Positions 10,950-23,960 of a DNA stretch of 64,000 bases are shown piece after piece. The translations under genes were made by a program, and so were the position numbers. The notes under the pieces are model-generated. The model saw only the letters and a program-made list of their open reading frames with translations, was not told the origin of the DNA and did no database searches. The stretch lies in NCBI GenBank assembly GCA_029891385.1, contig CM057228.1:60519783-60583782 (forward strand), given 5' to 3'. The stretch is from Erythroxylum novogranatense (Eukaryota; Streptophyta; Magnoliopsida; Malpighiales; Erythroxylaceae). Positions within the stretch are counted from its first letter, which is position 1, and each line of letters opens with the position of its first letter.

Positions 10950-13879
10950 AAATCAGTCATGCGCACTGTAGGTGGGATATCAATAGTAACATTGTGTTGG
11001 CTTCTTTCTATAGCATTCACCTAACATGATAAATGATTAAGAGTTAAATAACACATTACAGACATACAATATTTAAAACCAACGCATAAAATAGTTCAAG
11101 CAAACAATACCATCGGAGTTGGTACATGATGATGCTGACTGTATAACCTTGTTGACTTATCCATTTCAACACTTGTACGCTGCAGTTCCTGGTTGTCATA
11201 TCCAAATTTTCGTAAAGCCAACATTACATTGATTGAAATGCATGAACCCAATAAGATAATATTACAACTTGAACCTGAGATTGTTGGAGCCTCTCGTCAC
11301 GACTGGAACCCAAAGTTACAAGCTCCTTACAATTACCAATTGTCTGTAACATGGTTTTCCTCATAAGCAATCAAATCAAATTTAGTTAAATACACAATAA
11401 CCCAACACTAGCAAACATTATCATCTACCCAATTCCAACTTTGTTGTCATTTGTAATATGGGAGCCCAAATTGCTATGAAATTGTGGGTTTGTTGGGAAG
11501 TATCTGCAGATTCCTGCATATAATCGTTTACGCTACATTAAGGTAACATAATAATTCTCAAATTTGTATATGTCATTCCAATCCAATATTACCATAAGTT
11601 ATACCTGAGTAGTGGAAAGGTTGGTAGGGTTCGAGTCAGCCACATTTGTTAAAGTCTTGCACTTCTTCGTATTCTTCCTCTTCTTTGAATTTTTTCTAGT
11701 CCACTCCTCAATCTCTTACTTGATGTGGGCTTTGCCTTCATTTTCAGGCCTCGTATGTCATTCATGTCCGCAAAATGGACGTCAGGTTCATTCAACACAT
11801 TTCTTTCAATACTTGAGCGTGACCGTTGGCTTAACTGATGCTCTTGTGCTATTTGGTTATCTTCATTATTTATTTCCTCACTGTGCAATGTCTCATCAAC
11901 CATCTTCAACATGTTCAAGAGATTATCTTTCACAAATTGATACGTATCTCTTCTCTCTGCGGCCCTTGTGACCAATCGCATGCTTAATGGACACAAATCT
12001 TTATACCGGAAAGTTGGCAGCTCGTACGAATCATCATTAGTATCATTGACAGTGGACTTCATATATGCAACCATCCAACTTTTTGCTTTCCTTGTCCACC
12101 TTTTCATAATATACTTGGTTGGGATTGTCGAAATATTCTTCAAGTTATACACCTTCAACACATGCTGGCATAGAATGCCAGCAAACTCGAACTTCCCACA
12201 ACTACAATGGACGTCATCATTGCACAAATCATAGCTAACCAATTGAGAGTAGCTCTTCCCGGCACAACTAATCTTATATTTCTCTACTATTCCATCCTCA
12301 CAGCTAAGAGTGAAACTATAATCATGACAATGATTCCATTCATCTTGGAACCATTTAAAGACTTATGGCGTGTAAACAGTTGATGCATGATTTAAAATTT
12401 TGACCGGTGCTGACAATGTTGGCTTGGTCGCATTACTTCTGAAATCAGCTTTTAACTCCTCATATCGACGATCATCAATCAGCCGCTGGAAGTGGTTAAA
12501 AAATTGTATCAAGTTATGCTGGTAGCTAACATACCTTTTTATCAAACTGTTCATGCTTTCACTACGTTGCGTGGTCATCATGTCAGCACAAAAAGTTTTT
12601 CGCCCATACACCAAAGCCCATTTTTTTCTTTTTAGCATACAAACGTTTCAACCAGTCATTATCTTGAAGTTCATATTTGTCCAACATCTGCGCCCATGCA
12701 ACGCAGAAATCTTCTTCTTCTTCAAACTCATAGATGCAGGCGCTAAAATCCCTTGCAAACTCCTTAAATTTAGAAAATATCCCACTCAAATGTATGGCCG
12801 CATTTTGATAAATGTGCCAAATACAAAGTCGATGATGAGTATTTGGCCATGTTGACACTAATGCCTTTGCCATTGCGACATCTTAATCAGTAAGAATCAT
12901 TGTTGGCGTTTTCTCAGACATCGCTCTCTGAAATGTCTCAAACAACCATTGAAATGTTTGCGCAGTTTCATCATAAAGGAGTGCACCACTAAAATTGTTG
13001 TTTGCTTGTGATGGTTGATACCGACAAATAGAGCAAGTGGACGACCCTCACAATTCTTCTTGTATGTCATATCGAAGCAAACTACATCACCAAAATCTAA
13101 GTAGTCGTTCCTCATCTTCCTGTCACACCAAAATATGTTAGTTATCAAGTCATCTTCGTCCACTTGAATGGCATAAAAGAAATTCGGATCTTCCACCTGC
13201 ATCTTATACAAATATGCCAAAAGCTCACGTGTATCTCCCCTTTTCATGCCTCCAGTTCGTTTTGACCTCAAATAGTTCTGTAATCATCCGAATAAAGCTA
13301 ACATTATCTCGACCACCACTTGTCTAACCATAAGATCAGCGATTGTTTGATCAATTCCACATCATTAGCCATTTCAATGTTCATAGCCGCGACTGAAGAT
13401 ATCTTCCTGTGACTCCTATGCAAATGTGTTTTGTTCGGTGATGAAAGCTAGTGGTTGTGATCCTCAAGAAACTCAATGACTTCAAATTTCCCAATTTGCA
13501 AACTATGCACTTTCATTCTTGCCTCACAACCAAATCTTGTTTGTGCACGTGGGGCTTTTACATACAAATCTCTTTTGTCGGCCATCCGTTTACCTTCAGC
13601 ATTGCACACAAATAGCCTACAAATCAACTTACCACCTTTGTCTTTATGACTTTTGCTCCTTCTAATTTCAAATCCCACTTGCTTGGCATAAGTTAAATAA
13701 CAATCATAAGCATCTGCTTCTGTCTCGAACTGCATGCCAATTTTCGGAACCAACTCTCTTCTAACCAACTGTCTTCCGTTCATATCAAAACTCTGGTCCC
13801 GACAAGCATCTTCATTGTTACGTTGCTCGTTATCAGATTCATAATTTAAACGGCGGTATTGCGTTGATGTACCTTCCAT
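10950..13879 (-). pseudogene. MULE transposase (FAR1-MULE-SWIM), E1 copy, decayed
   Basis: Family order is visible despite breaks. The FAR1-type zinc domain (13,879-13,448) starts MEGTSTQYRR and ends at HNH before a TAG. The MULE DDE core is at 13,271-12,363, with the first Asp in CFDMTYKKN and with HHRLCIWHI. The SWIM finger is at 12,242-11,649, with CSC-x9-CQH at residues 13-27, followed by a Lys/Arg-rich tail. Exon-like blocks continue to about 10,950, including VNAIERSQHN and IPPTVRMTDLL with splice-like borders. At least four frame breaks or stops separate the pieces. The start is the ATG after a splice-acceptor-like tract, shared with E2. The product would be the nuclear transposase that cuts and inserts the element; this copy cannot make it. 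Confidence 0.8.
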
Positions 13880-15075
13880 TTTGACACCTGTTACATCAAA
13901 AAAGCAACACCATTATGATCACATATAGTTATTCAGACAACTACACACGACCTGATACAACAGCAAAGTATTTGTGTCTTGATTTTTGGGGTCATCCATG
14001 TATCATGTCATTGCTGTATGAGAACAACCAAACTTAGCATTTGATGGTAAGTTGTTTCAAATTTAATATGACATATTGAATCTCTTACAATAACTACTAT
14101 TGAATGCTTACCAAATCAACCGACAAACATTCATTACAACATATAGCCGACAAACTCTTTCATAAGTAGGAAACCATAATTATTCAACAAAACTTACGAC
14201 GACCATCTCATATGCAACACAATAAACTTCAACCATCACATATTACTTTCCACAAACACAAACATTGCAGTATTTATTGACAGACAGGATTTATTAACCG
14301 ATCACCATACAACAAAGACATTGCATAAAACAGGAACAGAAACAGTATGTATTCATAGAACAACAAACAACAGAAGCATTGCCATATTTATTAGCAGAGA
14401 CAGTATTTATTAACAGAACAACAAACAAAAGAAACATTGCACAGTATTTAATAATGAGATCTGATGGTTATTAATGTAACAACTCACAATCGATTATTAA
14501 CAGAAACGGTTTTTATTAACAGAAACATTCTCGTATTTATTAACACAAACAGTCATTGTTATACAGGAACTTTCCAGGATTTTAAACCAGTATTTATTGA
14601 TAGAAACATTCCACATATATGACATTGAAAACCAATACGTAAAATAGAAAGATAGAAGTTATAATCAGAAGCGAAGTTATAATCGCGATTGCTTCTAAAT
14701 TTGGAATCGACAACACGAGACAATTTCCAAGTTTCTGCGGAACATTGACAAATGGTTTTAAATTTTTACACCTGAGCAAATGGCTGAAAGCTATAAAAGA
14801 TCTCTGAAAACAACGAAGGTTGGTGGAGAAGAAGATGTTCTGTGTTTTAAAATGAACAGTAACAAAGTTTCTTAAAATTTTATTACCAATTTAGTTCATT
14901 GGCGGGAATTGCTTGTGACAATTTATTAGAAAAGACAAGTGTTTCCGGTAATCATTATTGTTAATAAATGCCTTCAGAATTTATTCATATTCTATATGTT
15001 TATTAATTTTCGTTTTAATTGGTTAATATAATGTCCTCGCAGACTTTCTCCTCACACACTTTGTTCATTTCAGTC
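13880..15075 (-). other. Right end of E1: transposase leader and intron
   Basis: The leader exon lies near 14,770-14,850 (- strand TCTTCTTCTCC, then TTTGCTCAG and a GTGTAAAA donor) and matches E2 29,555-29,640. Between it and the coding start (about 14,270-14,620) are degenerate direct repeats of phrases like AACAGAAACAGTATTTATT. The outer 250 bp aligns with E2 29,640-29,830 and contains GGCGGGAATTG. No terminal inverted repeat was recognised. Confidence 0.5.
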
Positions 15076-15203
15076 AATTTCAATAAATTCTTTTACAATA
15101 ACAAATATTTTATAAATAGTAATAATTAATTTCTATACTAAGAGATTTTAATAACAATAATAATAATAATAATAATAAGATAATAAATTAATTTAATAAG
15201 AAC

Positions 15204-15287
<84 letters not shown>
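15204..15287. repeat. (TAA)n microsatellite, about 84 bp
   Basis: Uninterrupted TAA/ATA triplets over about 28 units. They give spurious poly-Leu/Ile open frames on the - strand. Confidence 0.95.
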
Positions 15288-15288
<1 letters not shown>

Positions 15289-15626
15289 AAGAATAATAAT
15301 AATAATAAAGATAATAATAAAAATAAGAACAGTAATAATAAAAATACTCATACTTAGACATAATAATAAGAACAAAATTAATAATTATAAGCAATTCTAT
15401 AACATATATTAGAAATAAAGATATATGCATTTAATCATTATAAGGAAATTTATAATAATCATAATAATAATAATAATAACAACAATAATAATAATACTAT
15501 AAAATTATAAGCAATTCAAAATTAATCGAATAATTGTTGCAACTAATAATTAGAAGAAATTTACAATTATAACAAATATAAGTATAATAATATAAATTAT
15601 AATTAATTAAAATTTTAAATAATCAT

Positions 15627-15755
<129 letters not shown>

Positions 15756-15856
15756 GATAATAATAAAATTAAGAACAATAATACATTTAATACTAATACT
15801 TACACATAATAATAACAAGTTTGAATAAATAATCAAAACAGATAATTTTCTTTATT

Positions 15857-15990
15857 CAGCAGCCCTAGTGATCTAAGAGGTCACTGTAGGCACGATCGCC
15901 TTAGTGATCGGCGAGGTCACCGAGGCGAGGCCTAGTGATCGCCATTTCGTCACCTGTATGACGCCTAGTGCCTAGTGATCTACTGAATAA
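15857..15990. repeat. GC island I2, degenerate
   Basis: Lies in the same module position as the island after the mTERF flank at 44,757-44,955, but its units are degraded. Recognisable pieces are CCTAGTGATC, GGCGAGGTCACCGAGGCGAGG and several orphan CTAGTGATC half-arms. Confidence 0.7.
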
Positions 15991-16240
15991 AGAAAATAAA
16001 AATAAAATTATAATACTACTACTAATAATAATACATATAGCACAAAGATTTATGAAATTATTAACCGTGAAGTTAATAACAATTATAATTAATTTCATAA
16101 TGACTCTATAATAAATTTAATAATAACAATAACTAATTTAAAAGTGATTATAATAATGGCAATAAATTTATATAATAATAAAATAAGTATATGTTCAGAT
16201 TAATGTATAATAGTTATTATATATTTGAAATTAAATTAAT
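15991..16240. repeat. AT-rich module following GC islands
   Basis: Recurs at 44,956-45,200 and 50,746-51,000 in the same orientation and inverted at 3870-4105 and 53,610-53,857, always next to a GC island. The islands are therefore fixed parts of a larger repeat. No gene was seen. Confidence 0.8.
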
Positions 16241-19111
16241 ATCATAATAAAAATAATGACATGAATAATTATAACATATGATAAATATATATACTAATAA
16301 GTATATATACTAAAGCGAGCAAATAATTATAACATATTAAAATTATAAGAATGATTATATTTATAAGAATACTTAATTTAATAATAATAAGAACAAAATT
16401 AATAATAATAAGCAACTGTATAACATATATTACAAATAAAGATATATGCATTTAATCACTATAGTAGGACTTTTATAATAATAATAACAATAATACTAAT
16501 ACTAATACTAATACTAATATTGCCCAAAAATTAAACTACTTAATTAATAGGATTTTAATAACAACTACACACACTAAAGTCGGAAAATAATAATAATAAC
16601 AAGTCAATTTTATAAGCAATATAAAATTAATCAGGCTAACAAAATTAATTACATGAATTCTGACAATTTTCATTATAATCATACAAATTAACTTAAATAA
16701 TAATTTTAATAATAATAATTAAGATATATGCATTTAATCATTATAAGGAATTTAATAATAATAATAAGAACAATAATATTATTAAAAAACTTGTGTTATG
16801 TACTTATGTTAATATTAGTGTTATGAATAATAATAAACATTTTAATAATATTAAAAAACTACAAATCAATTAACAGTAATAATATTAATAAGGATTTTAA
16901 TAGTAATAATAGATAATAATTTTATAAATACTGCACAATAAATTTATTAATAATTTTTAACACTAATAATTTGCAGTTGTTAGCTAATAATTTTTAACAC
17001 TAATAATTTATTAGTTAATAATTTTTAACTAATAATTAATAATTAGTTGTGTCGGGAAGAGTTACTGTGAATTGGTTAGCTGACTTGTGCAATGTTGACT
17101 GTATAACCTTGTTGACTTCTCCATTTCTACAGTTGTACGCTGCAGTTCCTGGTTGTCATATCCAGATTTCCGTTAAGCCAACATTACATTGATTCAAATG
17201 CATGAACCCAATAAGATAATATTACAACTTGAACCTGAGATTGTTGGAGCCTCTCGTCATGAATAACATCCAAAGTTACAAGCTCCTTAGAAATACCAAC
17301 TGTCTGTAACATGGTATTCCTCATAAGCAATCAAATCAAATTTAATTAAATACACAATAACCCAACACTGGCAAACATTATCATCTACCCAATTCCAACC
17401 TGATGTTGCTGTAATATGGGAGCCCAGCTACTGCTGAAATTGTGGGTTTGTTGGGAAGTATCTGCAGATTCCTGGATACAATCGTTTACGCTATATTAAG
17501 GTAACATAATAATTAAGAAATTATTATACATCATTCCAATCCAATATTACCATAAGTTATACCTGAGTGGTGGAAAGGGTGATAGGGTTCGATTCAGCCG
17601 CATTTGTTAAAGTCTTGCACTTCTTTGCATTCTTCCTCTTCCGTGAAATTTTCTCAAGTCCACTCCTCAATCTCTTACTTGATGTTGGCTTTGTCTTCAT
17701 TTTCAGGCCTCGTATGTCATTCATGTCTGCAAAATAGACGTCAGGTTCATTCAACACATTTCTTTCAATACTTGAGCGTGAACGTTGGCTTAACTGATGC
17801 TCTTGTGCTATTTGGTTATCTTCATTATTTATTTCCTCATTGTGCAATGTCTCATCAACCATCTTCAACATGTTCAAGAGATTAGCTTTCACAACTTGAT
17901 ACGTATCTCTCCTCTCTGCGGCCCTTGTGACCAATCGCATGCTTAATGTACACAAATCTTTATACCGGCTAGTTGGCAGCTCGCACGAATCATCATTAGT
18001 ATCATTGACAGTGGACTCCATATGTGCGAATCATCATTAGTATCATTGACAGTTGACTCCATATGTGCAACCGTCCAACTTTTTGCTTTCCTTATCCACC
18101 TTTTCATAATATACTTGGTTGGGATAGTCGAAATATTCTTCGAGCTATACACCTTCAACATATGCTGGCATAAAATGCCAGCAAACTTTAACTTCCCACG
18201 ACTACAATGGACGTCATCATTGCACAAGTCATAGCTAACCACGACTACAATGGACGTCATCATTGCACAAGTCATACCTAACCAATTGACAGCAGCTCTT
18301 CCCGGCACAACTAATTATTAATTATTAGTTAAAAATTATTAACTAATAAATTATTAGTGTTAAAAATTATTAGTGTTAAAAATTATTAGCTAACAACTGC
18401 AAATTATTAGTGTTAAAAATTATTAATAAATTTATTGTGCAGTATTTATAAAATTATTATCTATTATTACTATTAAAATCCTTATTAATATTATTACTGT
18501 TAATTGATTTGTAGTTTTTTTTAATATTATTAAAATGTTTATTATTATTCATAACACTAATATTGATATAAGTACATAACACAAGTTTTTTTAATAATAT
18601 TATTGTTCTTATTATTATTATTAAATTCCTTATAATGATTAAATGCATATATCTTAATTATTATTATTAAAATTATTATTTAAGTTAATTTGTATGATTA
18701 TAATGAAAATTGTCAGAATTCATGTAATTAATTTTGTTAGCCTGATTAATTTTATATTGCTTATAAAATTGACTTGTTATTATTATTATTTTCCGACTTT
18801 AGTGTGTGTAGTTGTTATTAAAATCCTATTAATTAAGTAGTTTAATTTTGGGCAATATTAGTATTAGTATTAGTATTATTATTATTGTTATTATTATTAT
18901 AAAAGTCCTACTATAATGATTAAATGCATATATCTTTATTTGTAATATATGTTATACAGTTGCTTATTATTATTATTAATTTTGTTCTTATTATTATTAA
19001 ATTAAGTATTCTTATAAATATAATCATTCTTATAATTTTAATATGTTATAATTATTTGCCTGCTTTAGTATATATACTTATTAGTATATATAAATTTTAT
19101 TATATATATTT
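16241..19111. mobile_element. Fold-back element with arms of about 0.8 kb enclosing a MULE fragment
   Basis: Left arm 16,241-17,043 and right arm 18,308-19,111 are reverse complements over their full length, including matching TAA runs and phrases such as AAAGCGAGCA / TGCCTGCTTT. The 1.26-kb centre is the 3' end of a MULE transposase, and the arm/centre joints lie in the sequence CGGCACAACTAATTATTA and its mirror. A third copy of the arm is at 30,496-31,210, and part of it lies inside E2 at about 24,990-25,100. The structure fits a fold-back transposon that captured a fragment. No target duplication could be fixed. Confidence 0.7.
17044..18312 (-). pseudogene. Captured 3' fragment of MULE transposase
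   Basis: Homologous to E1 about 11,140-12,272: the SWIM finger (CNDDVHCS...ILCQH), the Lys/Arg-rich tail and the following exon-like blocks. The FAR1 domain and DDE core are absent. Two short tandem duplications absent from E1 disrupt it: 41 bp (17,986-18,026 repeated at 18,027-18,067) and 43 bp (18,198-18,240 repeated at 18,241-18,283). The tail is open for 154 codons (18,021-17,557). The fragment cannot be a working transposase. Confidence 0.8.
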
Positions 19112-19300
19112 ACCATAGCCGGATCATAGCCGGATCGAGTTCAGATCTTCTGTCGCAAATAACCTGTCTTACTCTGTCTTTTTACAAAAATACAGCGTTT
19201 TGTATAAAAAATTGCGTGAAGCGAAGAAGGTATGCCGCAGCGTTTTCGTAGCCGATTGATTATTAATGAGCTCAGCTTCGCCCACTTCTCTAATTAATAC
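19112..19300. repeat. Linker with phrases shared with 62,850-63,060
   Basis: Moderately GC sequence containing CTGTCGCAAATAACCT and GATTATTAATGAGCT, shared in order with the spacer of the right-end palindrome near 62,880-63,040. No gene was seen. Confidence 0.6.
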
Positions 19301-19821
19301 TCGTAGCCGATTTGTAAATCGTATAAGTATTAACGATTATGTAATCATTATTATTATTATTATTGTTACTATTATTATTATTATATTCGAAATGATTTGT
19401 AAATTAATTGAATATATTAATTTCTATTATTATAATCAGTCTTTTTATTATAATTATGACTTTTTTATTGGAATTTTTATTGTTTTTTTATTATTAATAT
19501 TCTTAATATATGATTATTGTTATTATTGCTATTATTATTATTAATAGTACTATTATGTTTTTATTATGATCTTAATTTTAATTGTTATTGTGAAAACAAT
19601 TTATTATAATTATTATTACAATTATGTTGTTATTATTATGATTACAATTATAATTATAATTATTATTATAATTGTTATAATAATCATTATTAAATTCGAA
19701 ATTATTTCTATATGAATTCATTATATTAATTTCCATTATTTTCGAAATCTTATGATAATAATGGAAATTATTATAAATAATTATTATTATTATTATTATT
19801 TATTATTATATATTATTATTA

Positions 19822-19852
<31 letters not shown>

Positions 19853-20016
19853 GTATTAGCATTAAATTATTATTGTTAGTATTAAATTTTTAATCATATT
19901 AATTTTGACTATTATTATTATTATGAGATTTGTTATAATTACTAACTTATTCTTATAAATGTTATATATACCTTAATTGTCAAATTTGTTAATTCCCCGA
20001 TTTTTTTATTATTGAT
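19301..20016. repeat. TTA-rich arm repeat
   Basis: Same orientation as 63,400-64,000 and 56,563-56,945, and inverted relative to 62,000-62,650. Contains the recurring phrase ATTCATTATATTAATTTCCA. No gene was seen. Confidence 0.8.
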
Positions 20017-20355
20017 CAGGGTGTCCACTCTTCTTAAGGCTCATGAGGCGAGGTGCTCTCACTAGCGAGCACTTGTTATTATTATGGCGCGGCCTCGCCC
20101 TCATGAGCCACTAAATGTCGGCTCGCTAGGTGAGTCGTGTTCCACCGCCGAGCCGACTAATGTTTGGCTCGCTAGGCGAGGTCAGTGTTTTAGCGATTCA
20201 GCCCATCTAGCCTGTCTCGCTAGGGCGAGGTGTCGCCCTAGCGACGCAGCCGGATTGGGCTGTCTCCCTAGGGCGACGTGTCGCCCTAGCGAGCCAGCCA
20301 GGAATGGGCTGTCTCGCTACGGCGACACGTCGCCCTAGCGAGAACTCTCAGAACA
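20017..20355. repeat. GC island I3, compound
   Basis: The largest island. It opens with a CTTCTTAAGGCTCATGAGG-type element and continues with several palindromes of the TCGCTAGGGCGACG type separated by AGCCAGCC-type spacers. An open frame of 84 codons (20,084-20,338) runs through it but follows the repeat, and I do not support it as a gene. The right end is mirrored in I4. Confidence 0.85.
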
Positions 20356-20780
20356 TTTGTTTTAAAATGTTTATAATATTATTAGTATTGTTAATTGTAT
20401 TTATTAGCTTTCAAAATAATTATTACTATTTACCAAATTCTGATATTATTATGTTTAGGTTTTAGTTTTTCTATTATTATTGTTCTTATTGTTATTATTA
20501 TCTTTATTATTATTATTACTGTAATTATTAATATTAAAATTATTTTATCTTATTAATGTTATTATTATTAAATTTGTTATATCTTATTATTGTTATTGTT
20601 ATTATTGTTATTATTATTATTATTTTTATTATGATTATTATTATTATCATTATTATTACTTATGATAAATAAATTTATTATATGGATTAGATATATACAT
20701 TATTAGTCATAACATAATTAAAATTGGTATTATTATTTGCAGTTGTTGTTAATGTTATTCAATTATATAATTCAATTTTT
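20272..20780. repeat. Left inverted arm flanking E2
   Basis: Reverse complement of 29,856-30,367, over both the GC part and the AT part, ending at a shared TAATTCAATTTTT. The pair brackets MULE E2. Confidence 0.8.
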
Positions 20781-21329
20781 GATTCAAAATTTGTATCTTG
20801 TTATTATTATTGAGTAATTATTAAATTAATTATAATTATTAAAAATTGGTTGTTAATAATTTCATAAATCCTTTCGCTATATGTATTATCATTATTATTA
20901 TTATTATAACTAAATTTCTTGTTGTTATTATGATTCTTCTTTGTTATTATTATTATTATTATTATTACTATTAATATTATTATTATCATCAATAAAAATT
21001 TACTAATAAATTTTAGGTATATTATTATAATTACGGTGAAATAATATTTTAAATATATTGTGCAGATTTATGAAGAAATTATTATTATTATTATTAAATT
21101 CCTTATTATTATTATTTTTGTTATTTTTTTTGTAGTTAATTTATTTATTTAATTATTATATAAAATGTTTATTATTATTCATAACATATTATTAATATAA
21201 ATAAATAAAAGCAAACGGAGGAAAGATAAAGAAATTCAAAAAAGTGGTTTAATTTATCAAAATTGAAAAATCAGAAATTAATATAAATAAAAAAAGTTTT
21301 TTCAGTAAAGCCCTCAGCTTAGTGCGACA
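20781..21329. repeat. TTA-rich block between left arm and E2
   Basis: TTA-rich to about 21,200, then a short mixed sequence before similarity to E1 begins near 21,330. It has no counterpart inside the right arm. No gene was seen. Confidence 0.7.
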
Positions 21330-21555
21330 CTCGAGTGCGATACCGACTGAGTCTTCTTTTGACTGGAATTCGAAATGTTCTTCTCCCTCTAACCTTGTTC
21401 GTATTGACAAACATTACCGTACACAAAAGGCTCGTTCCGACATCTTCTACAAGTGAAATATATTGGAGTTGCTCTTCAAAAGTTCTTCGTCTGCTCTACA
21501 AAAGTTCTTCCTCTTCTTCATGTTCCAGCATTCTACCACCAGATTGTAGGTAAGT

Positions 21556-22671
21556 TGTTTGGATTGTTTTGGTTGGGTATGGGTTTGGATTGAGTGAGGG
21601 ATATGTTGTGCATGTGGGTTTGTTATGTGGGTATTTCCGATTAATTGCATGTGGGTAATTTGTTAGAGTTTTGATTTTCGAATGGGTATTTCATCTGGAT
21701 AATTTCGTATGGGTTTTCGGAAAGGGAATTGCAGGTGGTTGGACTATTAAATTCGGTTACTCCCTTGAGTGGAAGCGTAGTAGGTGTTTCATCTTAACGT
21801 TTTTGAGGTATGGATTGCTATTAGAATTGCTTCATATGAAATTGTGACTCTTTGTCCTTGTGATTGATGTTTTGCATATATTTTGGATGTTTGAATTTGG
21901 TAATTATATGAGTGCATGTACAGATTTTCAGCAGTTATGTTAGGTGAAATCAATTAGTTTGTCCTTTTCTTTTGTTCGATTCATATTTTTGTCCCATTAG
22001 GCTTCATGTGCGTTATTGAGTAGTAATTGTTCATTAGGATTAAGTGTAGGTTGTTGTATATGCTATTTTAATAATGCACTCCAAAGAACACTAAAAATTG
22101 TACTAACTAAAAGTTGACAATTTGGATAAAGAAACAATGATTTTACAAAAGTGTACAAGTAATTCGATGATTGATATCAAAAAGTTGACTGCTTTTAAGA
22201 CAAGTTGTCTTCCCAAATATCCAACAAGTTGACTGCTTTTCCTCAAATACAACGAATCATCTTGGTCTTCTACAGCAGCTATAGTTATCAACATAACACA
22301 CATGTACATATAATTTGTGTTTTTTGGATCTTACAGTATGTAGTTCATAATAGTTAATGTTTCAATAATATCAGCCCTGAACATAAATGGAATTGCTTGG
22401 TCAAAACTTAACTCATAATAAGAATCTTTCTACTAACCCACTTAAAGACATATTACATTTCCTATGCACATTTTGTTATGAGAGCGTAGTTTTGTTACAT
22501 GTAAATGATTTAAGATATAATTAAGACGCTACCTAAATCACAACAAAATCAAACGAAAACATTGGATGTTGAACCACCAGAAAGAGAGAAATAAATAACC
22601 GGTGTGATCATGGGGTGAGCGTTAATAATTAGTGTTCTTAATTTCTTGTCTTTTAAACTTCTACCATCACA
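21556..22671 (+). other. Non-coding left part of E2 (putative 5'-UTR intron)
   Basis: Aligns with E1 5101-7098 apart from the E1 insertion. No supported gene was seen; the open frame at 22,103-22,309 on the - strand is short and not shared. Confidence 0.5.
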
Positions 22672-23960
22672 ATGCCCCCAAGAGCTAGACAATGTAAGAA
22701 AGCATATGTTACGAGGTGAGAGGGACAATGTTGAAAACATTGCAATTGTGTATGATGCTCCTTTTCCAATTTATTACGAGGCAGAAGGAGAGAGGTACAG
22801 GGACCTCCAAAGTAAGAGCATTGAGGTACCAACCTACTTTAATTTTGAGCTGCTAGAACAAATAGGATTGAAAGACAAAATTTTGACATTATGTCGAAGA
22901 GGTGGTTGGCAATATTTTGTCCAACAAGCTTGGCCCGTTTCCCGTGAGCTGACACTAGAGTTGTTCACAACTTTGAGGTTTGTCACACGGCGACCGCAGA
23001 AATTGTGGTTTAGGTTACGAGGGCGAGTGTGTTTTTGGATAAGACGCTATTACTGCACGCGTTTGTGAGTTTCTTGAGAACAGATTTGAAGATCGCATCG
23101 TGGTTTGGTGTCCTACGCATGGAAATATTTAACTGACTTGGATGTGTATGATCCACACCTTGCATCCAATGCGGAAATTGTAAGACCGGAATTGAAGTTG
23201 CTGCATAAATTCATTTGTGGATCCGTTTTTGGCAAACGACAAAGTATAAAATGCTCGACAAAGGAGCTTTTCTTGTTATGGTGCATCGAGCATGGACATA
23301 AGCCGAACATGTTCACTTTTGTGTCTCAAACTTTGATCGAATTAGTGGGGAGAAGGGGAGCGGCCTAGAATGGGTTATTTAGCAACTGCAATAGCTCAGT
23401 TTCATAGGGTTGATGTTAGTGACCTTGAGAAGCTGCAATATCACTATTTCGATGTACAATACTTGACCCGGTGCGAGATTATAGACGGGACAACGCAGCA
23501 GCTACGAGATCCATCAACCCGTACAGCAATGAAGCGTAGGTTGGTTGCGGGAGAGTCAAGTTCTATAGGTCGCCGTGTAGAATATGAGACTAATGTTCAT
23601 GGTGTTGAATGTGGTTCGGAGACCGAGGGGCAACAACCGCAACCACAACATCAGATCGGACAGCAACATTCACATGAACAACAGTCGCAACCGATTTTGG
23701 CCACAATACACCAACTAATGCTACGTAACCAACACATCATGCATCAATACCAGCGCAGAACACAGGAGCGATTTGATGGATTGTCGGCACAGATGCATAG
23801 AATGAATCAGCAATTGGTTAATCTTAATGCGCGAGTGGAGGATATTGATGGCCAGCTGGAATACTTGGACAACAAATGGAGAAAGGCTTGGGAGGTCCAA
23901 GGACTGGACGTGCCATCTCCAACCGGATCTGGTGGAGGCACTCCACCACAGGATGGCTAA
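22672..23960 (+). pseudogene. Gag/Athila-ORF1-like protein of MULE E2, frameshifted
   Basis: The most complete E2-type copy. The start ATGCCCCCAAGAG matches the MPPRRGRQ start of E3. Blocks in order are VYDAPFPIYYEAEG, IEVPTYFNFELLEQIGLKD, LTLELFTTLRF, RLRGRVCF, KELFLLWCIEHGHKPNMF, GYLATAIAQFHRVDVSDL, a Gln/His-rich linker, a coiled coil, and GLDVPSPTGSGGG before the stop. Breaks lie between 22,680 and 22,730, near 23,035 (one T short in a T run) and near 23,360. The protein would be about 430 residues. Its role in a MULE is unknown; it sits where MuDR carries mudrB. Confidence 0.65.

Larger units (their letters stand above)
4870..15075. mobile_element. MULE-type DNA transposon E1 with two convergent genes
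   Basis: Colinear with E2 (21,330-29,855) from the left leader to the right leader. A gag/Athila-ORF1-like gene reads + from the left end, and a FAR1/SWIM transposase reads - from the right end, tail to tail as in maize MuDR. Both ends carry a TCTTCTTCTCC-type leader followed by a plausible splice donor. I could not find terminal inverted repeats or a 9-bp target duplication, so the ends are approximate. E1 is larger than E2 because of insertions at about 5264-5600 and 9240-9760. Confidence 0.7.

Noticed and set aside
4870..15075. Terminal inverted repeats and 9-bp target duplications of MULE E1
   Set aside because: Comparison of the two ends by eye gave no convincing inverted match, so none is reported.
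20084..20338. Open frame through the GC island
   Set aside because: It follows the palindromic units, has no homologue in the other islands, and lacks codon-like conservation.
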